This document shows positions 1 to 11,587 of a stretch of DNA of 64,000 nucleotides, piece by piece. Source of the DNA: Neoarius graeffei (taxonomy: Eukaryota; Chordata; Actinopteri; Siluriformes; Ariidae); contig NC_083575.1 in NCBI RefSeq assembly GCF_027579695.1, positions 31,744,882 through 31,808,881 of the forward strand, written 5' to 3'. The notes beneath the pieces are model-generated. The model did no database searches and was not told the origin of the DNA. It was given only the letters and a program-made list of their open reading frames with translations. Every line of letters starts with the position of its first letter. Position 1 is the first letter of the stretch. A program made the translations under genes and the position numbers.

Positions 1-86
1 GTATAACAAACATTTTTTACCACAAACATTAAATAAAAGGGACCATTTAGTTCCATTGTATCATGTAATATACATGCACTGATATA

Positions 87-383
87 CAGTACCAGTCAAA
101 AGTTTGGACACGCTCATTCACAGGTTTTTCTGTATTTTGACCATTTTCTAGATTGTAGAACAATACTCAAGACGTCACAACTATGTAAGAACATATGGAA
201 CAATGTGGCAAACAAAAAGTGCTATTAAAAAAAAAAAAAAAACCACGTTTCATAGTTTACATTCTTCAAAGTAGGCACAGTTTACCTTGACGCTTTGCAC
301 ACTATTGATAATTATCTTAACCAGCTTCATGAGGTCGTCACCTGGAATGCTTTTCAATTAGCAGGTATGCCTCGTCAGAAGTT

Positions 384-388
<5 letters not shown>
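87..388 (-). mobile_element. Tc1-like transposon fragment with transposase C-terminal relic
   Basis: It begins after a TA with CAGTACCAGTCAAAAGTTTG, the inverted-repeat end typical of a common fish Tc1 family. Downstream, about 255-370 read on the minus strand resembles the C-terminal tail of a Tc1 transposase (a stretch resembling PGDxLMKLV) with a broken frame. The element is cut off by a TA microsatellite at about 389, and no second inverted repeat follows. It is a dead fragment. Confidence 0.75.

Positions 389-436
<48 letters not shown>
389..436. repeat. (TA)n microsatellite
   Basis: About 24 uninterrupted TA dinucleotides sit at the broken edge of the preceding Tc1-like fragment. Open frames across it on both strands are low-complexity artefacts. 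Confidence 0.97.
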
Positions 437-441
<5 letters not shown>

Positions 442-666
442 CACTGCCTAAAAGCAGAGCTCCTGAGGAGTGTAAAATGTATGTTAGGAAATAAATAATC
501 CACGTTATTTTGTCAAAAAACAAATTTAACATAAGCGCTGAATAAACCCATTTATGTAAATAAGAGAGACAAAATTGTTGTCGGGTGGTCAAGTACTTAT
601 GAGAAACATTGCCTTGCACTCATGATTTGGTACCCTGTGGTGGCAGATGTACGTCATTTGTACGTA

Positions 667-1585
667 CACTACCGTTCAAAAGTTTGGGGTCACCCAGAAT
701 TTTGTGTTTTCCATTAAAAGTCACACTTTTATTTACCACCATAAGTTGTAAAATGAATAGAAAATATAGTCAAGACCTTTTTCTGGCCATTTTGAGCATT
801 TAATCGACCCCACAAATGTGGTGCTCCAGAAACTCAATCTGCTCAAAGGAAGGTCAGTTTTATAGCTTCTCTAAAGAGCTCAACTGTTTTCAGCTGTGCT
901 AACATGATTGTACAAGGGTTTTCTAATCATCCATAAGGGCCTCTGCATGCTCTTGCGACAAGGCTTTCGCAGATAGCTTTTCGCAGACAGTTGTAATTTA
1001 TCGTTGAGCGGGGAGTAATAGGCGTGCGCGATGTTATTCACCGCCACAACGCAAGGGGGCGCGAAGTCGCTAGGAGTAGTTGGTGGGTGTGGTTAGTGGA
1101 GTGTTTATCCTCCGGTTACTTATAATGACTAGAACTGGAGTCGTATAGATGTACGTACTTCCTCACTTCCTCGATCAACCGCTCTTCGTGCTGCTCCATC
1201 TTCACTCGTGTTTTTAAAAATGGCGGCCGTGAAAACAAACCAAACCGGGAAAGTAGAGAAGCGGAAGTGCGTGTACAGCGGATGTAGAGTGGACCAATCA
1301 GAGCCCTCTTGTCTGCGAGGCTGTCTGCGGTGGTCACAATTTTTGGGAGGTGTGCGCAGAGCGTCTGCGAAGGGGGGGGGGGCTTCGCAGACGCCATCTG
1401 CGAGGACTGGGTTGTCAGCATAAATTGGCCTTTAGCCTTCTGAGGCAATGAGCAAACACATTGTACCATTAGAACACTGGAGTGAGAGTTGCTGGAAATG
1501 GGCCTCTATACACCTATGGAGATATTGCACCAAAAACCAGACATTTGCAGCTAGAATAGTCATTTACCACAATAAATATCTGTGG
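667..1585. mobile_element. Non-autonomous Tc1/mariner-like repeat, split by a nested element
   Basis: It starts after TA with CACTACCGTTCAAAAGTTTG, a widespread fish repeat terminus. The left part (667-933) and right part (about 1432-1585) read as one continuous repeat once the segment 937-1431 is removed. No coding capacity was seen. The right terminus is degenerate, so its end is approximate. Confidence 0.65.
937..1431. mobile_element. PIF/Harbinger-like non-autonomous element (nested)
   Basis: The ends are GGGCC... on the left and ...GGCCT on the right, with further inverted similarity just inside (TCGCAGA-type motifs at both ends). The flanks are TAA (934-936) and TTA (1432-1434), compatible with the 3-bp TWA target of Harbinger elements. 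It interrupts the repeat at 667-1585. There is no transposase inside. Confidence 0.55.
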
Positions 1586-2522
1586 TGAATCTTCATTCCA
1601 TTCAGACATTGATTGTAATTTTTTTTTTTTTTTTGGTATGGTACACATTATCATAAAATACTTTGCGGGAATTTTACGACAGTTCCGAACTCACTCACGC
1701 TTTGTTTTCATTCACAACGTGACTGTCACCCTTATGTCCAACTTGTTTTCTTTGTTTCATTTCTTTAAAATAATTTATACTTCAAATTTTACTGGATTAA
1801 TCAAGACGTAACTATTTCCTCCAGAAGCTTTGAATTTGGGCGAGTCTAACTCTTAAAACTGCAGATCAGGTAATGAGTTATAACACACGCACCATAAAGG
1901 GACACTGGATAGTTTGTGTTTGTTAGTTTGAGTTTTATTGAAAATTATAAGTCATTAAAATCATATTGATTATCATCTCTATACCTGCTTTTTGATGAAC
2001 TTTTTTCACCACTTTCCTTTCACTGAACTAGTAAATACACAGTAATAAGGTGGTTATGGTCAGGACAAGTGAGAAATCTTACTGCTTGTCCGACTGGACA
2101 AGTGGATTGAAACGTTAATGTTGAACTCTGATGTCTTTCAGCAGAGCTGACACTGTGCATTGCTTCAGCTTCTCTCTCTCACACTCCCAATTCGAACTTG
2201 AAAGTCTATAATTACGGAGAAATTACAGAAAACAGGAAAAAAAAGAACTGACAATTTTCTGAAATGGAAAATCATCCCAATAAAAGCTGCGTCCCATGAG
2301 CATATGGGACGCCTTTTACCAAAATAGCGTTTCAAAACACCACTTTTGTGCCGTTTTGACAGTTTGAACAGCATATTTTACACCAGTCTTAACGCAATGC
2401 CTTAGAAACATGACAAATTGTGGCAACTTTGGTTCGTCATCATCCCCCCCCACACACACACACCACCACATATCCCTGATGGACTGATCCACCCCTGGTC
2501 TAGGAGTTTACACCGTTTGTGT
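1586..2522. other. No gene seen
   Basis: AT-rich sequence with a poly-T run near 1620 and a short CA tract near 2450. Open frames are short and carry no recognisable motif. Confidence 0.6.
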
Positions 2523-2878
2523 AACGTATTTTCCGGACTATACGTCGCTCCGGAGTTTAAGTCGCATCAGCCAAAAAATGCATTATGAAGACGAAAAAAA
2601 AAAACATATATACATCGCACCGGACTACAAGTCGCACTTTTCTGAAGGGTTATTCTATCCATAGAATCTGTGATTCTATCTGATAAGCGGCGCGTGGTTA
2701 CTACGCAACTGCATTGTTTATTTAATAAACGAACAGCTGAGCAGTGATAACGCGCCCTTTGCCCTGTAAGTAGCCTAGTCTGATTATTTTAAATATCTAC
2801 TACTATCTTTAATACTATCACTATCATTATTACTAATAGCCTATATTATTATTATAACTAATATTAGTAGCCTATTAC

Positions 2879-3858
2879 CAGTGCTTAATTTGTGAAGTGG
2901 GAGGTCCCGGAACGCAGGAGGTGGGTGGGTCCAGCGACTCAAAAAAAAAAAAAAAGGCGGGGGGGGGTTTACTATAACTTTACGCACACGCGCCTATTGT
3001 GTGTGTAAAAAAATAAATAATAATAATAATAATATCAGACATTATGATCTTAGAAAACGCTTTAGTGACGAACAGTTACAGACAGTAATATGTCGTGATG
3101 TTATAAAATATTTATTAGGCTATATATTAAATTTATCTTCTAAAATAACAGACTGTACTCATATCACAACCGGTTTATTTCACCATTGGAGATCAGATCA
3201 CACAAGACATGAGTTAAATTTCGTGGCTCAGGTGGATAAGGCGCCATACCATAAATCCGGGGACCCGGGTTCGATTCCGACCTGCGGTCTTTTTCCGAGC
3301 CCTCCCTGTTTTTCTCATGCTCACTTCCTGTCTCTACACTGTCCTATCCAATAAAGGTGGAAAAAGCCCAAAAAAAAAAAAAGAGAATAATTTAAAAGCA
3401 GTGCCAGCAAACATAAGTGCAATCAATTCAAGTAATAGTTAAGAAATAAAGGGTTTACAAAACAAGTTGGAGAATTCATTTTAAAAATTTTAGTAACCTT
3501 TCTTGGTTTGCCGCCATTTTTTCCACAGCGCAAGCTAACGGCTACAAAAAACCCAGTGTTCTATTGAGGGGAAGTATACACCCCATGTCCCCCCCCCCGT
3601 TCCCCTTTCGCATAGATTTTGTGGATGTCATAGGAGAGAAATCAACAACAGATATCAAAACCAAACACTAAACAAATTTTTATTTATTTATTTATTTAAT
3701 TTATTGTTTGATTTTTTTCCCCTTTGTGATGGTCACGGAGGTGATCTGATCCATTTAAATAGCTGCCGGAACACCGAATGAAATGAAAATAGCTGCCGGA
3801 TCTGACGACGGAGGTTCCGGATCTTGTTCCGTCATGTTCCGGCTCAAATTAAGCCCTG
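2879..3858. mobile_element. hAT-type non-autonomous element with 8-bp TSD
   Basis: The termini are CAGTGCTTAATTTG and, on the reverse strand of the right end, CAGGGCTTAATTTG. An exact 8-bp duplication CCTATTAC lies at 2871-2878 and 3859-3866. The CAxxG ends and 8-bp TSD are the hAT signature. The interior holds a tRNA-derived SINE and a short T/A-rich frame of unknown meaning; no transposase was recognised. Confidence 0.85.
3221..3382 (+). repeat. tRNA-derived SINE (second family) in the hAT
   Basis: It has an A-box-like GTGGCTCAGG at the start and a clear B box GGTTCGATTCC at about 3268. A C/T-rich body follows, ending in TCCTATCCAATAAAGG and an A-rich tail to 3382. This matches the layout of a common fish tRNA SINE that is distinct from Mermaid. 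It sits inside the hAT at 2879-3858. Confidence 0.75.
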
Positions 3859-4080
3859 CCTATTACTGATGCATTAATCAGTTTGCTTTTAGAATATTTT
3901 TTACCGGTAGGGCTTATTATCGCCCCATGGCTCTTTCATCTTTGTTATTAAAGCTGTAGTCATCATCGAGGAGTGTCATTCTTCATTTTTGTCGAATTTA
4001 ATTTCATCAAATCAGAGGCCAAGTAGACTATAGGTATATCTCCAAAGACAGGTACGGTAGTAAAAACAACAGTCTAGTGA

Positions 4081-4201
4081 GGAAAAAAAAAAAAAAAAAA
4101 AAAAAAAACCGCACACAACAACTGCTGAGAGAAAAAAAGAAAAAAAAAAAAAAAAAAAAAAAACACCGGCAGAAAGCTACATAGCGCCTTCTCGCGATGA
4201 A

Positions 4202-4247
<46 letters not shown>
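4081..4247. repeat. Poly-A tracts and (AT)n microsatellite
   Basis: Two long A runs (about 4083-4106 and 4140-4163) and an AT dinucleotide array (about 4205-4246) lie inside the TIR element. They generate spurious Phe/Tyr-Ile-rich open frames on the minus strand. Confidence 0.95.
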
Positions 4248-4249
<2 letters not shown>

Positions 4250-4331
4250 GCACCGGAGTATAAGTCGCATGGCCAGCCGAACCATGAAAAAAAAAAAAAA
4301 AAAGTGCGACTTATAGTCCGAAAAATACGGT

Positions 4332-4735
4332 ATTTTATTCAGCTGTATAAATGAGTTCACGCTATCCAGGGGCAACAGCACCTACGGTACTCGAGTCACA
4401 ATACGATGGTCACAGAATTCAGTGTTACATCAACAACCGCAAAACGGCTGCATACTTGCCAACTCCCAGAGAATTAAAAGCAGTAGATCAGATTGTGTGA
4501 CGCAATCGCGCTCTTCTCAGGGGTTCCGCCCCCGGAAAATTTTGGAAAAATTTCAGACCAGGGTACTTCACAAAACACATGCTTCTCATCTTACCTTGAT
4601 GCAGGGATGACCCGATGACCAAGTTGCCTTGAACTTGTCATCATAGCAAATATGTTTTTTTCCCCCGAGTTTTCATTGTTCACATTCACCAGAGCATGTC
4701 TGGTTTTTACGAATACTATCGCCATTTGCTGTAAT
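4332..4735. other. No gene seen
   Basis: Unremarkable sequence between the TIR element and the first Mermaid SINE. Short frames lack recognisable motifs. Confidence 0.5.
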
Positions 4736-4747
4736 GTGTGATCTCAT

Positions 4748-5116
4748 GGGGCGGCACGGTAGTGTAGTGGTTAGCGCTGTCGCCTCACAGCAAGAAGGTC
4801 CTGGGTTCGAGCCCCGGGGCCGGCGAGGGCCTTTCTGTGCGGAGTTTGCATGTTCTCCCCGTGTCCACGTGGGTTTCCTCCGGGTGCTCCGGTTTCCCCC
4901 ACAGTCCAAAGACATGCAGGTTAGGTTAACTGGTGACTCTAAATTGACCGTAGGTGTGAATGTGAATGGTTGCCTGTGTCTATGTGTCAGCCCTGTGATG
5001 ACCTGGCGACTTGTCCAGGGTGTACCCCGCCTTTCGCCCGTAGTCAGCTGGGATAGGCTCCAGCTTGCCTGCGACCCTGTAGAACAGGATAAAGCGGCTA
5101 CAGATAATGAGATAAG
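4748..5116 (+). repeat. Mermaid/DANA-type V-SINE, full length
   Basis: A tRNA-like head (GTGTAGTGGTTAGC A-box region, GGTTCGAGCCC B box) is followed by the conserved V-SINE core (GGGTTTCCTCCGGGTGCTCC, CCAAAGACATGCAGG) and a tail ending in GATAATGAGAT repeats. A perfect 12-bp TSD GTGTGATCTCAT lies at 4736-4747 and 5117-5128. The long open frames on both strands of this repeat are artefacts. Confidence 0.95.
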
Positions 5117-5257
5117 GTGTGATCTCATTGCCAATTGGCTAGAATCATAACAAGAACCACTGTAATGGCGTAACAGTGCGAGACAGTTTAGATTCATCAT
5201 AGTTATCGCGCCGTTCCACTGGCTCTCAGCTTCACTTCATGTGACTATTTGACGCTA

Positions 5258-6800
5258 CAGTTGTGGTCAGAAGTTTAAATACAGTGACATGAATGTCATC
5301 TTGGATGTGAATGTCATGGCAATATTTGGGCTTTCAGTAATTTCTTTGAACTGTTCTTTCTGTGGCAGAATATACAGCATCTCTAATTTAAAAAAAAAAA
5401 CTAGAATTTGGTGCACAAGTTTTAATTTTCTTTGGTTTTTTTTTTTTTAAATTAGCACAGGGTCAAAATTATACATACAGCACACCTAATATTTGGGTAA
5501 AATGTCTCTTTGCAAGATTCACTTTGACCAAACATTTTTGTTTACCATGAACAAGCTTCTGGCAGAATTATGGTTGGCTATTTCATGACTTCATGGTAGA
5601 ATTGGTGGAGTTCAATTAAATTTTTTTTCTTGGCAAGGACTCAACTTATAAGCACGGTCCATATGTTTTCAATAGGCGTGAAGTCAGGACTTGTTTTAAG
5701 CTTAAATGTTAGTCTGCTTTATCCTCCACAACCAGCTCTGATGCATGTTTGGGTTCATTGTCCTGTTGTAACTCCCAAGTCGTGTTCAAGTTTCTGATGC
5801 TTTGTGCTGAAGAATTCTGAGGTAGTCCTCCTTCTTCATTATTCCATCCACTTTGTGCAATGAACCAGTTCCACTGGCAGCAAAACAGCCCCAGAGCATG
5901 ATGATCCTACCACCACCACCAGCTGGTACAGTGTCCCTCTGTACATGGTGGTCACTGTGGCCAAACAACCCAATCTTTGTCTCATCTGACCATACAGCTT
6001 TCCTCCAGAAGGCTTTTTCTTTGTCTGTGTGGTCAGTTTCAAACTTTAGTTAAGCTTGAAGGTGTCAATTTTGGAGCAGGGAGTTATTTCTTAGATAGCA
6101 GCCTCTTAGTCCACGGTGATCTGAACTGTAGACAGTGATCCATCAGCTTCCAGTTCATGGCAGGGCTGTGCCATAGTGGTTCCCAAGTTGTTCCTGACCA
6201 TCCAAACCAATTTCCTTTCAGCTGAGGGTGACAGTTTGGGTTTTCTTGAAGCAAAGTGACTACACCTCACAATAACTTGGATACAATTGTTTGAACTGAT
6301 CTCGGAATTTGCAGTTGTTTAGAAATGGCTCCAAGAGACATTCCAGAGTTGTGTACATCTGCGATCCTCTTTCTCAGATCTGCACTGAGCTCCTTGGAGT
6401 TTCCCATTGTATTGTGTGTTGGTCAACCTAATGAGTGCTGTAAGCAAACCCTTTTTATGAAGGCACAGAGAAGCTACTAGCTGTAGTCAGTCAATCATGA
6501 TCACTAACAGGAAGTTAAGAGACCTCGGCCTTAGCAAGATAAGAGACATTTTGGAAGTTTCAGCACCTCTGAATTAATAATCTAAGTGAGCGTTTGTAAA
6601 TTTTTGACCCTGTGTTGATTTCAGAAAACCCAAAAAGAAAATTAAAACTTGTGCACCAAATTCTAGTATTTTTTTTTAAAGATCTATGCTGTACGATCAT
6701 TCTGCCACAGAAAAAGAACAGTTCAAAGAAATTACTGAAAGCCCAAATATTGCCATGACATTCATATCCAAGATGACATTCATGCCACTGTATGTGACAT
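5258..6800 (-). mobile_element. Tc1-like transposon with long inverted repeats
   Basis: The left end begins CAGTTGTGGTCAGAAGTTTA after TA. About 200 bp of the left end (5270-5475) is mirrored at 6600-6791, including the blocks CCATGACATTCA, TTTCTTTGAACTGTTC and GCACAAGTTTTAATTTTC. The outermost bases of the right inverted repeat are missing, so the element cannot be cut at that end. It carries a decayed transposase on the minus strand. Confidence 0.85.
5545..6407 (-). pseudogene. Tc1-like transposase pseudogene
   Basis: Reading from 6407 the frame starts MGNSKELSADLRKRI, the usual N-terminal start of fish Tc1 transposases. A paired-like helix-turn-helix region (SLGAISKQLQI) follows. The catalytic-core segment with the hallmark GGGRIIMLWGCFAASGTG and HKVDGIMKKEDY is at about 5800-5968. 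Several frameshifts and stops separate these blocks. In an active element the protein would bind the inverted repeats and carry out cut-and-paste at TA. This copy is dead and its right inverted repeat is truncated. Confidence 0.85.
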
Positions 6801-7140
6801 GAATGGACATTCAAGTCAACTGCATCTTTTCATCACTAACATTCTCATAATGTTATTATAAAAAAAAAAAAAAGTGTCAGACAATATGGAAAGGTTCCCT
6901 AAAGAAATACACCCATGTCTGTTTACCTCAATAACTAAAGAAACTGTAGAAAATGACTTTATACAGTAAATTGTTTACCGCTCTCTGACGTACCATAACT
7001 GAATACTGGACTGATTTTAATCGTTTTTGTCCCTAGTAAATATTTAGACACAAAGGTATGGTAAAATAGGGCCCAGATTTAAAACAAAATCCCAGAATTT
7101 TCTTTTAAGGCATAACGCAGATTAACGTTAACTCTCCTAG
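6801..7140. other. No gene seen
   Basis: AT-rich sequence with a poly-A run near 6860. No recognisable feature. Confidence 0.5.
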
Positions 7141-7757
7141 AGCGGCGGCTACAATTAGACACCTTTTCAGATTTACCAATAAAAAGTTATTTTACAAATG
7201 TGAGTTTCAGTTACAGTAGTTATTATTGGCTAATTAAGCAACTGGAAGACACCCCCCCCCAGCTTGTCATCTGATGACACAGCTCGTGACCCGAGATGGA
7301 ATTTTTTTTTTTAGCACAATCAGCAATTTGAGGAAAACCCAGACTCATCATTAAAGGTAAGCACGGTGGAAAGATCATGGACATGTTTTTACTTACTTAT
7401 CAAGTTCACAGATATTTCATGATATCCTTGTCAGAACCTATTTTGTTTCTTCCTCTTATTTGACAGTCGCCATTTTGTATCTAAACACACATTTGAGAAG
7501 AAGTCACATGAGGTGTCGATAATCGTGATCACTTTCACCGGTGTCCACCATTATCGACACCCTGTGGAATTAAGTGTCATTTACAACTGTTATGTATCGA
7601 TCTTTGTGTAACATTGTTAAAGTAGATGAAGTACTTTCAAAAAATGTGTTGTAATTTATAATAATTTATTTTCTGATTCATAACAGAATGCTTAGAGAGT
7701 ATTTGGAATCCTATTGCAATAAATAGAATTAGACCATAATTAAATTCCTAGCATATA
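7141..7757 (+). repeat. Unclassified interspersed repeat, copy A
   Basis: It begins with a block like GCGGCTACAATT...GACACC and continues through GTCATCTGATGACACAGCT, AAGCACGGTGGAAAGATCATGG, TTTCATGATATCCTTGTC and CACCATTATCGACACC to ATTCCTAGCATATA. The same blocks occur in the same order on the opposite strand at 58965-59595. An edge fragment (GGTGTCGATAATTGTAGCCGC, 21 bp, shown here only as its core) lies near 14973-14993. There is no long open frame. A consensus-like 5' splice site (CAGGTAAGC in copy B) sits mid-element. Confidence 0.7.
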
Positions 7758-8293
7758 TATATACACATTTAAAAAAAAAAGAAAAAAATATTTACACACT
7801 TGGAAATATTCAGATTTTTCTATTCCATTCAGAAAATATTTATTTTTTGCAGTTTGTTGCAAATATCTACCACATATTACAATATCAGCAGACATTTTAT
7901 ATTTTGGTTCGAGGAATAACAAACGAACTTTGACCTGGATTTTCATGTGGTTACAATGCACGGCTCGAAATTCGCGGTGGTCCGGTCGCCCGAGGCGACT
8001 TAATTTGTCATTTGGCGGGTAATTCCTGTCACTAGCCAGCCCGGCTGGCTAGTTGAAAATAAAAAAAATACATATGAAGCAAAGATTCAGACTAGGGCTG
8101 TGCGATATATCGAATATACTCGATATATCTCCGAAAATTCTGTGTGAGATACATATAATTAATTATCATATCGTAACTATCGAGTATTTTATGGTCATCT
8201 GCCGACTTGCGTTTGTTGCATTTGTTTAAAACCTTTTCCGGTGGTTTTCTCCCTGTCCCTCAGGCAGTAACGTGAGAGGCTGCCAAAGGGTAA

Positions 8294-8324
<31 letters not shown>

Positions 8325-8409
8325 CGTCACGCACTTGCCAACCAATCCCGGGCGACATCTTGGTGCTGAAAGGAACTTGCGGGAAGATTTCCTAGTTTCG
8401 GTTTACAGC

Positions 8410-9896
8410 CAGCGCTCGAAACTAACGGTGTCCCGATGTCCCGGGGACCATAAAAAATGTCATCGGGACACAAAATTATCATATCTGGGACAATCCCGGG
8501 ACAATGGAAAAAAAATAGATATAGAAAAAAAGTTCTACATTAAAGGTGCAGTACAAGATTTTGGAATAACGGTTCCCGCAAGCCATATTTTGAAAAGAAA
8601 CACTCCCACCCCCCGCGTCTCCACCCCTCCTCCCCCTCCTAAAGCCTGAGAAAGTCCGGCTTTATAATGGGTGTCTATTGCGTTACACACTAGTGGAGCT
8701 CGTTAAGTTAGAGTGTAAAGAGCTTGGAAAAATAGCTCAAACTTTCTCATTTAAACTGTGTTTTCAGCCCCAATTTTCACTCCACACACAATTTTCTCAA
8801 AAGTAGTAGCCACACTTGTCCTGATTCACACAATGTGTCTACCTGAGCGATAGGATTTACAGTTTTTGAATGAGAAGCCTCAAAGTAACGAGAGCACAGC
8901 CGCGCAGCCTCATAGACTCTCATTATAAACGTGGCAGAAAAGTCACTCGTTTTTAACTCGCTCTAGTGACCTCATTTTTTACACTACAGACAAAAAAAAT
9001 TACATCCGTGTGTTCAGGAGAGCCTTGTGGCGCTCACTGTGAAAGAATTTTGTGAATATCTCCTTCCGTTTTCGTGTAAATCCCCGTTGTTTGGAGGGAG
9101 CGCACTGAGAGAATCCTGCGCTCTGTGTGACACTCTGCTCGCTCTCACACACACCCACACACAGAAGGGACGGGCTGCTCGCGGGCTTCAGTCTGATTGA
9201 CGTGTCAGTATCCAATCATTTTGAGGTGGTACCTCGATATGATTGGATGGCGTTTTTCCTTTATTTTACACTGTAGACTGGATTAAAATATTTCGTTTTT
9301 TGGGTCAAACCTTCTATTGTACTGCTTGCAACATGGGTGTGCATTTCATCCATTGATGGTATGGCTGATGGCTTTCAAAACATCTCTGAATGGGGCAACA
9401 GGTATATTACATAAAAATGGATAACGGTAATGGTGAAAATGATAAGTTGGCCTTATATATGCCAACAGATATTCAAGGTATAAGTAGATGAAACAAACAT
9501 AAAAGGGGTCTTATTTTCAGCTAAAGTGTACTGCAGATGTAGTGAGTTGAAACATTTTCTGAATGAGCTAGTTGGCCCCTTTTAAATAAACGGGTATCTA
9601 TTCATACAGTGAGATCACCAAAGTTTAATAAACTGAAAATGCAATAACTGTAATTTTGAAGTAGATGATGTATTGGACATGTGTCACTTGTGTTTTGTGA
9701 CTTATTGTAAAAATGATATAGAGGGTTCAAAATCGTATAGTTACAAATATAATAGAAACTTCATATGATAATATTAACCACTGGTTATTTCAGAGAGGAA
9801 AAAAATGGGGACACTATTGCTTCCATTCGGGACAATACAACACAGAATTCGGGACCACTGGGGGACACAAAGAAAAAAAGTTAATTTCGAGCCCTG
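8410..9896 (+). mobile_element. Non-autonomous hAT, copy 1 of a pair
   Basis: It begins CAGCGCTCGAAACTAACGG and ends ...AATTTCGAGCCCTG. The exact 8-bp TSD TTTACAGC lies at 8402-8409 and 9897-9904. The subterminal regions are GGGACA/TCCCGG-rich. Copy 2 (10023-11587) is the same family in reverse orientation. No transposase was seen; internal frames are short. Confidence 0.88.
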
Positions 9897-10022
9897 TTTA
9901 CAGCGCTGACTCAGTTCGTGCAATCGCTGGTGTTGCATAGGCTACTGTGTAAGCTCTGTCAATTTCAGCGACAAATTAAAAATGGAAGCGGACGAAATGG
10001 TTCCTAAAAGAACTAGTAAGGG

Positions 10023-11587
10023 CAGGGCTCGAAATTAACTTTTTTTCTTTGTGTCCCCCAGTGGTCCCGAATTCTGTGTTGTATTGTCCCGAATGGAAGC
10101 AATAGTGTCCCCATTTTTTTCCTCTCTGAAATAACCAGTGGTTAATATTATCATATGAAGTTACTATTATATTTGTAACTGTGATTTTGAACCCTATTAT
10201 TTTTACAATAAGTCACAAGACACAAGTGACACATGTCCTATACATCATCTACTTCAAAATTACAGTTATTGCATTTTCAGTTTATTAAACTTTGGCGATC
10301 TCACTGTATGAATAGATACCCGTTTATTTAAAGGGGCCAACTAGCTCATTCAGAAAATGTTTCAACTCCCTACATCTGCAGTACACTTTAGTTGAAAACA
10401 AGACCCCTTTTATGTTCATTTCATCTACTTATACCTTGAATATCTGTTGGCACTTATAAGGCCAACTTATCATTTTCACCATTACCGTTATCCATTTTTA
10501 TGAACTTTCCGTTATCCATTACCGTTATCCATTTTTATGAACTTTCCGTTATCCATTTTTATGAACTTTCCGTTATCCATTTTTATGAACTTTCCGTTAT
10601 CCATTACCGTTATCCATTTTTATGAACTTTCCGTTATCCATTTTTATGAACTTTCCGTTATCCATTACCGTTATCCATTTTTATGAACTTTCCGTTATCC
10701 ATTTTTATGAACTTTCCGTTATCCATTTTTATGAACTTTCCGTTATCCATTTTTATGAACTTTCCGTTATCCATTACCGTTATCCATTTTTATGAACTTT
10801 CCGTTATCCATTTTTATGAACTTTCCGTTATCCATTTTTATGAACTTTCCGTTATCCATTTTATGAACTTTCCGTTATCCATTTTATGAACTTTCGCTGC
10901 CGAAACGTGGGTGCAAATGTTAGCACCATCAGCATAGTGGCAGGTCCGAGCCTAGTTGTGCTGCTGACTGACTAAACTTTCTGAACTAGAAAGACACCAA
11001 GAAAACTCACTTATTCTGTTGAACGGTATCTTCCGTCAATATCATCCACATCATTCCTGTTGTATTTTATAACGTGTCTAACAGTGTTCATTCAGTTAAT
11101 TCAGTTGCTCGCGTTGCCTGCAGACCAGGCGATGACACTTTGGATCCTGAAGGTCCCGGAGACGTTATGTCTGGGCTTTCGGTTTCTTCCCCGCGGTCGG
11201 TCCGCTTCAACCACTTCAGCATTTTTGTTCTGGCAAGAGTCGGCGCAGCGTGTGCGCTAGCAATTCCATTCCAAGTCCATATAATGCGGACTCCGGCCGA
11301 AGATTCTAGAACAGAATGCGCTGCTCTGTAGCCTACGGATGCAGGTGCATCGAAAGTGTAGCTACTAATGTATTTTTCGCTGTTAACGTTTTAAAATTAA
11401 AATTGACAAATTAGGTGAATGTCTACGTATGTGTTACGGCTTTGTAAATAATATTAATGTAGAACTTTTTTTCTAGATCTATTTTTTTTCCATTGTCCCG
11501 GGATTGTCCCAGATATGATAATTTTGTGTCCCGATGACATTTTTTATGGTCCCCGGGACGTCGGGACACCGTTAGTTTCGAGCGCTG
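10023..11587 (-). mobile_element. Non-autonomous hAT, copy 2, inside the transposase exon
   Basis: It starts CAGGGCTCGAAATTAAC and ends ...TTAGTTTCGAGCGCTG, the inverse of copy 1. The exact 8-bp TSD AGTAAGGG lies at 10015-10022 and 11588-11595. About 130 bp at the right end is nearly identical to the inverted left end of copy 1. The interior has been expanded by a 24-bp minisatellite. Confidence 0.9.
10484..10893. repeat. 24-bp minisatellite in the hAT
   Basis: About seventeen units of the type TTATGAACTTTCCGTTATCC plus ATTT, with occasional shorter ACCGTTATCC spacers. Copy 1 of the same transposon (8410-9896) has a single unexpanded version near 9410-9435 on the opposite strand. The expansion therefore arose within this copy. 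The repetitive open frame across it is not a gene. Confidence 0.93.

Larger units (their letters stand above)
2524..4331. mobile_element. TIR DNA transposon of the GTATTTTCCGGACTATA type
   Basis: The left end (from 2524) and the reverse complement of the right end (to 4331) share CGTATTTT, CGGACTATA and GTCGC blocks, giving about 27-bp imperfect terminal inverted repeats, possibly flanked by TA. Removing the nested hAT (2879-3858) leaves about 830 bp of non-coding sequence. The superfamily is not assigned. A second inner motif (CACCGGACTACAAGTCGCA, near 2616) is mirrored near 4250. Confidence 0.6.

Noticed and set aside
338-619. Tyr/Ile-rich open frames across TA arrays (also near 4200 and 17440)
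   Set aside because: Microsatellite translation; no evolutionary or domain support.
1116-1469. A 117-codon minus-strand frame
   Set aside because: It crosses both borders of the nested Harbinger-like element and the host repeat, so it is a composite artefact.
3001-3354. A 117-codon frame in the nested hAT
   Set aside because: Its second half is a tRNA SINE and its first half has no recognisable motif. Treated as chance.
4736-5128. Regularly spaced SINE copies considered as a CRISPR-like array
   Set aside because: Vertebrate genome, units far too long, dispersed in both orientations with TSDs.
7959-7966. An exact 8-bp TSD for the outer hAT at 7959-11883
   Set aside because: Flanks share only CAATG and do not give an equal 8-bp pair, so it was not claimed.
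10683-10889. Repetitive MNFPLSIF-type frame
   Set aside because: Translation of the 24-bp minisatellite inside a non-autonomous hAT.
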